The notes beneath the pieces are model-generated. The model was not told where the DNA came from, ran no database searches, and was given only the letters and a program-made list of their open reading frames with translations. The translations under genes and the position numbers were made by a program. A DNA stretch of 64,000 nt from Pararhodobacter oceanensis (GTDB taxonomy: Bacteria; Pseudomonadota; Alphaproteobacteria; Rhodobacterales; Rhodobacteraceae): the NCBI RefSeq assembly GCF_003076755.1, contig NZ_QDKM01000005.1:124001-188000 (forward strand). Direction: 5' to 3'. Positions 61,422-64,000 of the stretch are shown in pieces (position 1 is the first letter of the stretch; every line of letters begins with the position of its first letter).

Positions 61422-61705
61422 GGGCGGATACGGACCTCAATTGACGAATATTGGCTATGTCTTGCGCTATCTTTGCTGATTGTCGATTGCTTGCCCCTGT
61501 TTTCCAAATGAAAAGCGCCGGTTTCCCGCAAATCGCGGCACAAGTGGGAGGATATCATCGCTTGCGGCATTTGTGTGGAACGCCGGCCAAGGCGGGGTGG
61601 CGGCGCTTTGGCGGGATTGGCGCGAAAGCGGCGGGGTTGGGAATGGTAATTGCGCAGATGGCTGGTTACGGTTTCACCAAAGCGAGGGGATAAAAGGGAT
61701 AAGAC
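61422..61705. promoter_or_regulatory. Divergent intergenic region cysD / flavoprotein gene
   Basis: The 284 bases must hold promoters for both directions, but I find no clear -35/-10 pair or operator. One 80-codon frame (61451-61693, plus) is open, but its product has no recognisable sequence. Confidence 0.4.
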
Positions 61706-62917
61706 GTGACAACACAGGGAGTATCCGCCACGCCTGCGCATCAGGTCTATGACGTGGTGATCGTCGGCGGTGCGATTATGGGCAGTTCCGCCGCGTGGTT
61801 CCTCACCGAGGCGGGGTTTCAGGGCCGTATTCTGGTGGTCGAGAAAGACCCCAGCTATGCGCAATGCTCGACCGCGCACACCAATTCCTGCATGCGCCAG
61901 CAGTTCTCTAACGCGCTGAACGTGCAGATCTCGCAGTTTGCCGCCGATTTCGTGAAAAACCTGCGCGCGCGGATTGGTGATGATCGGGTGCCGGAGCTGA
62001 CCATTCAGAACTACGGCTATCTCTATCTGGCGGATAACGAGGGGTTCGCCGAGACATTGCGCGCCAATCAGAAGGTGCAACTGGCGGCGGGGGCGGAAAC
62101 GCGGCTGTTGAGCGCCGAGGACATCCGCGCCGAATATCCGTTTATGCAGGTGGATGATATTCTCTTGGGGTCGATCAACACCAAGGATGAGGGCTATTGG
62201 GACGGCGGCACGGTGTTTGACTGGTGGCGGCGGTCGGCGCGGGCGCGGGGTGTGGAGTATATCAGTAATGAAGTGGTCGCGATGACCCGCAAGGGCGCAC
62301 GGGTGGAGAGCGTGACCTTGGCCAGCGGCGAGGTGGTGGCTTGCGGGACAGTGGTCAATGCCTCGGGGCCACGGGCGGCGCGCACGGCAAAGATGGCGGG
62401 GGTCGAGTTACCGGTGGAGCCGCGCAAGCGTTACACATGGATTTTCACCGCCGAGACGCCGCTGCCGCGCGATTTGCCGCTGACCATTGACCCCTCGGGC
62501 GTGCATATGCGTCAGGACGGGCCGACGACCTATATGGTCGGCTCGCGCGGAGAGCCTGATCCGGCGGTGGAGCCTGATGATTTCGTCATGGATCACAGCC
62601 TCTGGGAGGAGCATGTCTGGCCGATTGTCGCCACCCGCATTCCGCAGTTCGAGGCGATCCGGCTGGTTACCGAATGGGCCGGACATTACGCCTATAACAC
62701 GCTGGATCAGAACGCTGTGCTGGGGCCGCATCCGGAGGTGGAGAATTTCATCTTTCTCAACGGGTTCTCGGGCCACGGGCTCCAGCAATCGGCGGCAATG
62801 GGGCGCGGGGTGGCGGAACTCATCACCCACGGCGCCTATCAGACGCTCGATCTGACGCCGTTTTCCTATGCGCGGATTGCGGCGGGGCAGCCGATGATTG
62901 AACAAGCGGTGATCTGA
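61706..62917 (+). CDS. FAD-dependent oxidoreductase, DAO/FOXRED1-like
   Basis: A 403-residue flavoprotein. The FAD site is DVVIVGGAIMGSSAAWFLTE; then VEKDPSYAQCSTAHTNSCMR and QQFSNALN follow. The closing motif is FIFLNGFSGHGLQQSAAMGR. The AHTNSCMRQQFS pattern fits sarcosine-oxidase-like or FOXRED1-like members rather than D-amino acid oxidase itself. The substrate is unknown, likely an N-methyl or secondary amine. The start is GTG 61706 with AAGGGA about six bases upstream. The uronate dehydrogenase gene follows by 48 bases. Confidence 0.82.
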   Translation: MTTQGVSATPAHQVYDVVIVGGAIMGSSAAWFLTEAGFQGRILVVEKDPSYAQCSTAHTNSCMRQQFSNALNVQISQFAADFVKNLRARIGDDRVPELTIQNYGYLYLADNEGFAETLRANQKVQLAAGAETRLLSAEDIRAEYPFMQVDDILLGSINTKDEGYWDGGTVFDWWRRSARARGVEYISNEVVAMTRKGARVESVTLASGEVVACGTVVNASGPRAARTAKMAGVELPVEPRKRYTWIFTAETPLPRDLPLTIDPSGVHMRQDGPTTYMVGSRGEPDPAVEPDDFVMDHSLWEEHVWPIVATRIPQFEAIRLVTEWAGHYAYNTLDQNAVLGPHPEVENFIFLNGFSGHGLQQSAAMGRGVAELITHGAYQTLDLTPFSYARIAAGQPMIEQAVI

Positions 62918-62965
62918 CGCGGCCGCTAGGTCGGGTATGGCACCAAGGATATGAAGGAGCGATTT

Positions 62966-63805
62966 ATGATGAAGAAACTTGTGCTGACCGGCGCGGCGGG
63001 GCGTTTGGGGTCCTATCTGCGCGAGCCGCTGAGCAAGCTCTGCGAAGAACTGGTCTCGACGGATATCGTTGATGACATCGGCACGCTTTACCAAGGTGAG
63101 CGCTATGAGAAGGCCGATCTGGCGCAGATGAGTGAGATTGCGCCGGTGATCGCGGGCGCCGATATGGTGGTGCATTTCGGTGCGATTGGCGATGAACGCC
63201 CGTTTGAGGTGCTGCTGGGGCCGAATTTCATCGGCGCCTATAACGTCTGGGAGGCCGCCTATCAGCACGGGGTGCGGCGCGTGGTCTATGCCAGCTCGAT
63301 CCATGCGGTGGGCATGCATAAAAAGCAGGATTTCATCGGCATTGATGCGCCGCACCGGCCCGATACCTTCTATGGGTTGGCGAAATGCTTTGCCGAGGAT
63401 CTGGCCTCGATGTATTGGGACAAGCGCGGGCTTGAGGCGGTGTGTCTGCGCATTCTTTCGGCGGCGCAGGTCAACAACCCGCGTGCGCTGGGCTCGTGGC
63501 TCAGCTATGATGACCTGATCCAACTGGTCACCCGCGCGATCGACACGCCGACCACGGGATTCTCGGTGATCTACGGGGTTTCAAACAACGACCGCGCGCC
63601 GGTGGACAATCATCTGGCGTCCTATCTTGGCTACCGGCCCAAGGATAACGCCGAGCAATTTGCCGAACAGGTTCTGGCCGAGGCGCCACCTGCCGACCCC
63701 ACCGACGCGGCGCAAATGTATCACGGCGGGCCGTTCGCTTCGGTGCCTTTGGGCGAGAGCGGCGTCGCCTCGATGAATATCATCAATGACAAGAAAGAAG
63801 TGTGA
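62966..63805 (+). CDS. Uronate dehydrogenase-like NAD(P)-dependent epimerase/dehydratase family protein
   Basis: A 279-residue short-chain dehydrogenase-like protein. The nucleotide site is KLVLTGAAGRLGSYLREPL, then the ADMVVHFGAIGDERPFE block, VVYASSIHAVGMH, and the catalytic YGLAKCFAEDLASMY. The last is the YxxxK motif (Tyr-Gly-Leu-Ala-Lys). The block order and the phrase CLRILSAAQVNN fit uronate dehydrogenase (Udh), which oxidises galacturonate or glucuronate to the aldarolactone. AAGGAG precedes ATG 62966 by about six bases. Confidence 0.8.
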   Translation: MMKKLVLTGAAGRLGSYLREPLSKLCEELVSTDIVDDIGTLYQGERYEKADLAQMSEIAPVIAGADMVVHFGAIGDERPFEVLLGPNFIGAYNVWEAAYQHGVRRVVYASSIHAVGMHKKQDFIGIDAPHRPDTFYGLAKCFAEDLASMYWDKRGLEAVCLRILSAAQVNNPRALGSWLSYDDLIQLVTRAIDTPTTGFSVIYGVSNNDRAPVDNHLASYLGYRPKDNAEQFAEQVLAEAPPADPTDAAQMYHGGPFASVPLGESGVASMNIINDKKEV

Positions 63806-63808
63806 ACT

Positions 63809-63964
63809 ATGGCTGACTACGGCAAATCGGGGAGTTCGAAAGGCAACCGCAAGGAGCCACGCAACCCCTATCCGCAAAGCGGTAAGGCTGACGACAAGGC
63901 CGAACTGCTGGCGCGGATGAAAGCGGCGGCGGAGAAGGCGAAAGCCGCACCCGAGGCCGATTGA
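63809..63964 (+). CDS. 51-residue basic protein, unknown function
   Basis: A short frame three bases after the uronate dehydrogenase stop. The product has a basic Gly/Ser/Asn-rich N-terminus (MADYGKSGSSKGNRKEPRNP) and a helical Ala/Lys/Glu C-terminus (ELLARMKAAAEKAKAAPEAD). The tight spacing suggests translational coupling; no separate ribosome site is clear. No family is recognised. A stem-loop follows its stop. It may be a small co-transcribed protein or chance reading frame. Confidence 0.5.
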   Translation: MADYGKSGSSKGNRKEPRNPYPQSGKADDKAELLARMKAAAEKAKAAPEAD

Positions 63965-63968
63965 TCTG

Positions 63969-63993
63969 CGGTCCGGTCGCTGTGGCCGGACCG
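63969..63993 (+). terminator. Stem-loop after the last gene, possible terminator
   Basis: An eight-base stem CGGTCCGG with CCGGACCG (nine-base loop) begins five bases after the stop. The window ends before any T run could be seen. Confidence 0.45.
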
Positions 63994-64000
63994 TGGCGGC

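Noticed and set aside
61451-61693. 80-codon frame upstream of the GTG start of the flavoprotein gene
   Set aside because: The product shows no family resemblance, no ribosome site is convincing, and the region must contain promoters for two divergent genes.

Overview
The window is a gene-dense, GC-rich stretch of what looks like the core chromosome of an alphaproteobacterium, most likely a member of the Rhodobacteraceae (Rhodobacter/Roseobacter group). The signs are: an F0 operon of the atpI-atpB-atpE-atpF'-atpF type without F1 genes, a petP/petR pair, a NaChBac-type sodium channel, a RimP-NusA-YlxR/L7Ae-InfB operon, a bacterial ALDH16 next to deoC, and many short secreted proteins typical of that family. 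It holds 61 protein genes I can support and one tRNA gene. There is no rRNA gene, CRISPR array, prophage or transposase gene.

Layout. 0-5 kb: methyltransferase-like gene, hemH, a 58-residue membrane peptide, and two L,D-transpeptidases flanking a CAP lipoprotein, then a NUDIX gene. 5-13 kb: a close-packed plus-strand run (Hsp33, NUDIX, CCA-adding enzyme, two ABC half-exporters, VOC protein, RNA m5U methyltransferase, sodium channel). 13.9-20.9 kb: a receiver/PP2C regulator divergent from an HPt protein, ilvA, a lipoprotein hydrolase, Smr and Tim44 genes, fxsA and secB. 21-24.6 kb: a membrane protein of unknown function, an HD hydrolase, ubiG, proline iminopeptidase. 24.6-30.3 kb: rimP-nusA-ylxR-infB, preceded by a promoter and a terminator-bearing leader. 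30.4-36.4 kb: ALDH16-deoC, an orphan ABC ATPase, a lytic transglycosylase. 37-40.2 kb: ArsR regulator and the F0 operon. 40.2-49 kb: a FAD oxidase divergent from mnmD (possibly a split MnmC), a DMT exporter, a GMC oxidoreductase, an Lrp regulator, a TAXI binding protein, two related small cysteine-containing secreted proteins, and an AcuI-like reductase. 49.3-55.5 kb: smc, ilvE, petP-petR, tRNA-Lys. 55.5-64 kb: dgoK, glpD, cysD-cysNC, a FAD oxidoreductase, uronate dehydrogenase and a 51-residue protein.

The most unusual signal is not a gene. Nine copies (seven near-complete, two partial or imperfect, plus one fragment) of a repeat of about 150 bp fill the gaps at six loci, and every one of the six lies between convergent genes. 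The element has inverted ends (GCGCCCGACCCT), three predicted hairpins, and paired base changes in its last hairpin that define two subtypes. The subtypes occur side by side as A-B pairs at three loci. A second repeat of about 70 bp accompanies it at three of the six loci. No tandem or divergent gap in the window carries either element. The likely roles are a bidirectional 3'-end or insulator structure, or a non-autonomous mobile element tolerated only there.

All calls rest on reading the sequence and on remembered family knowledge. No database search was run.
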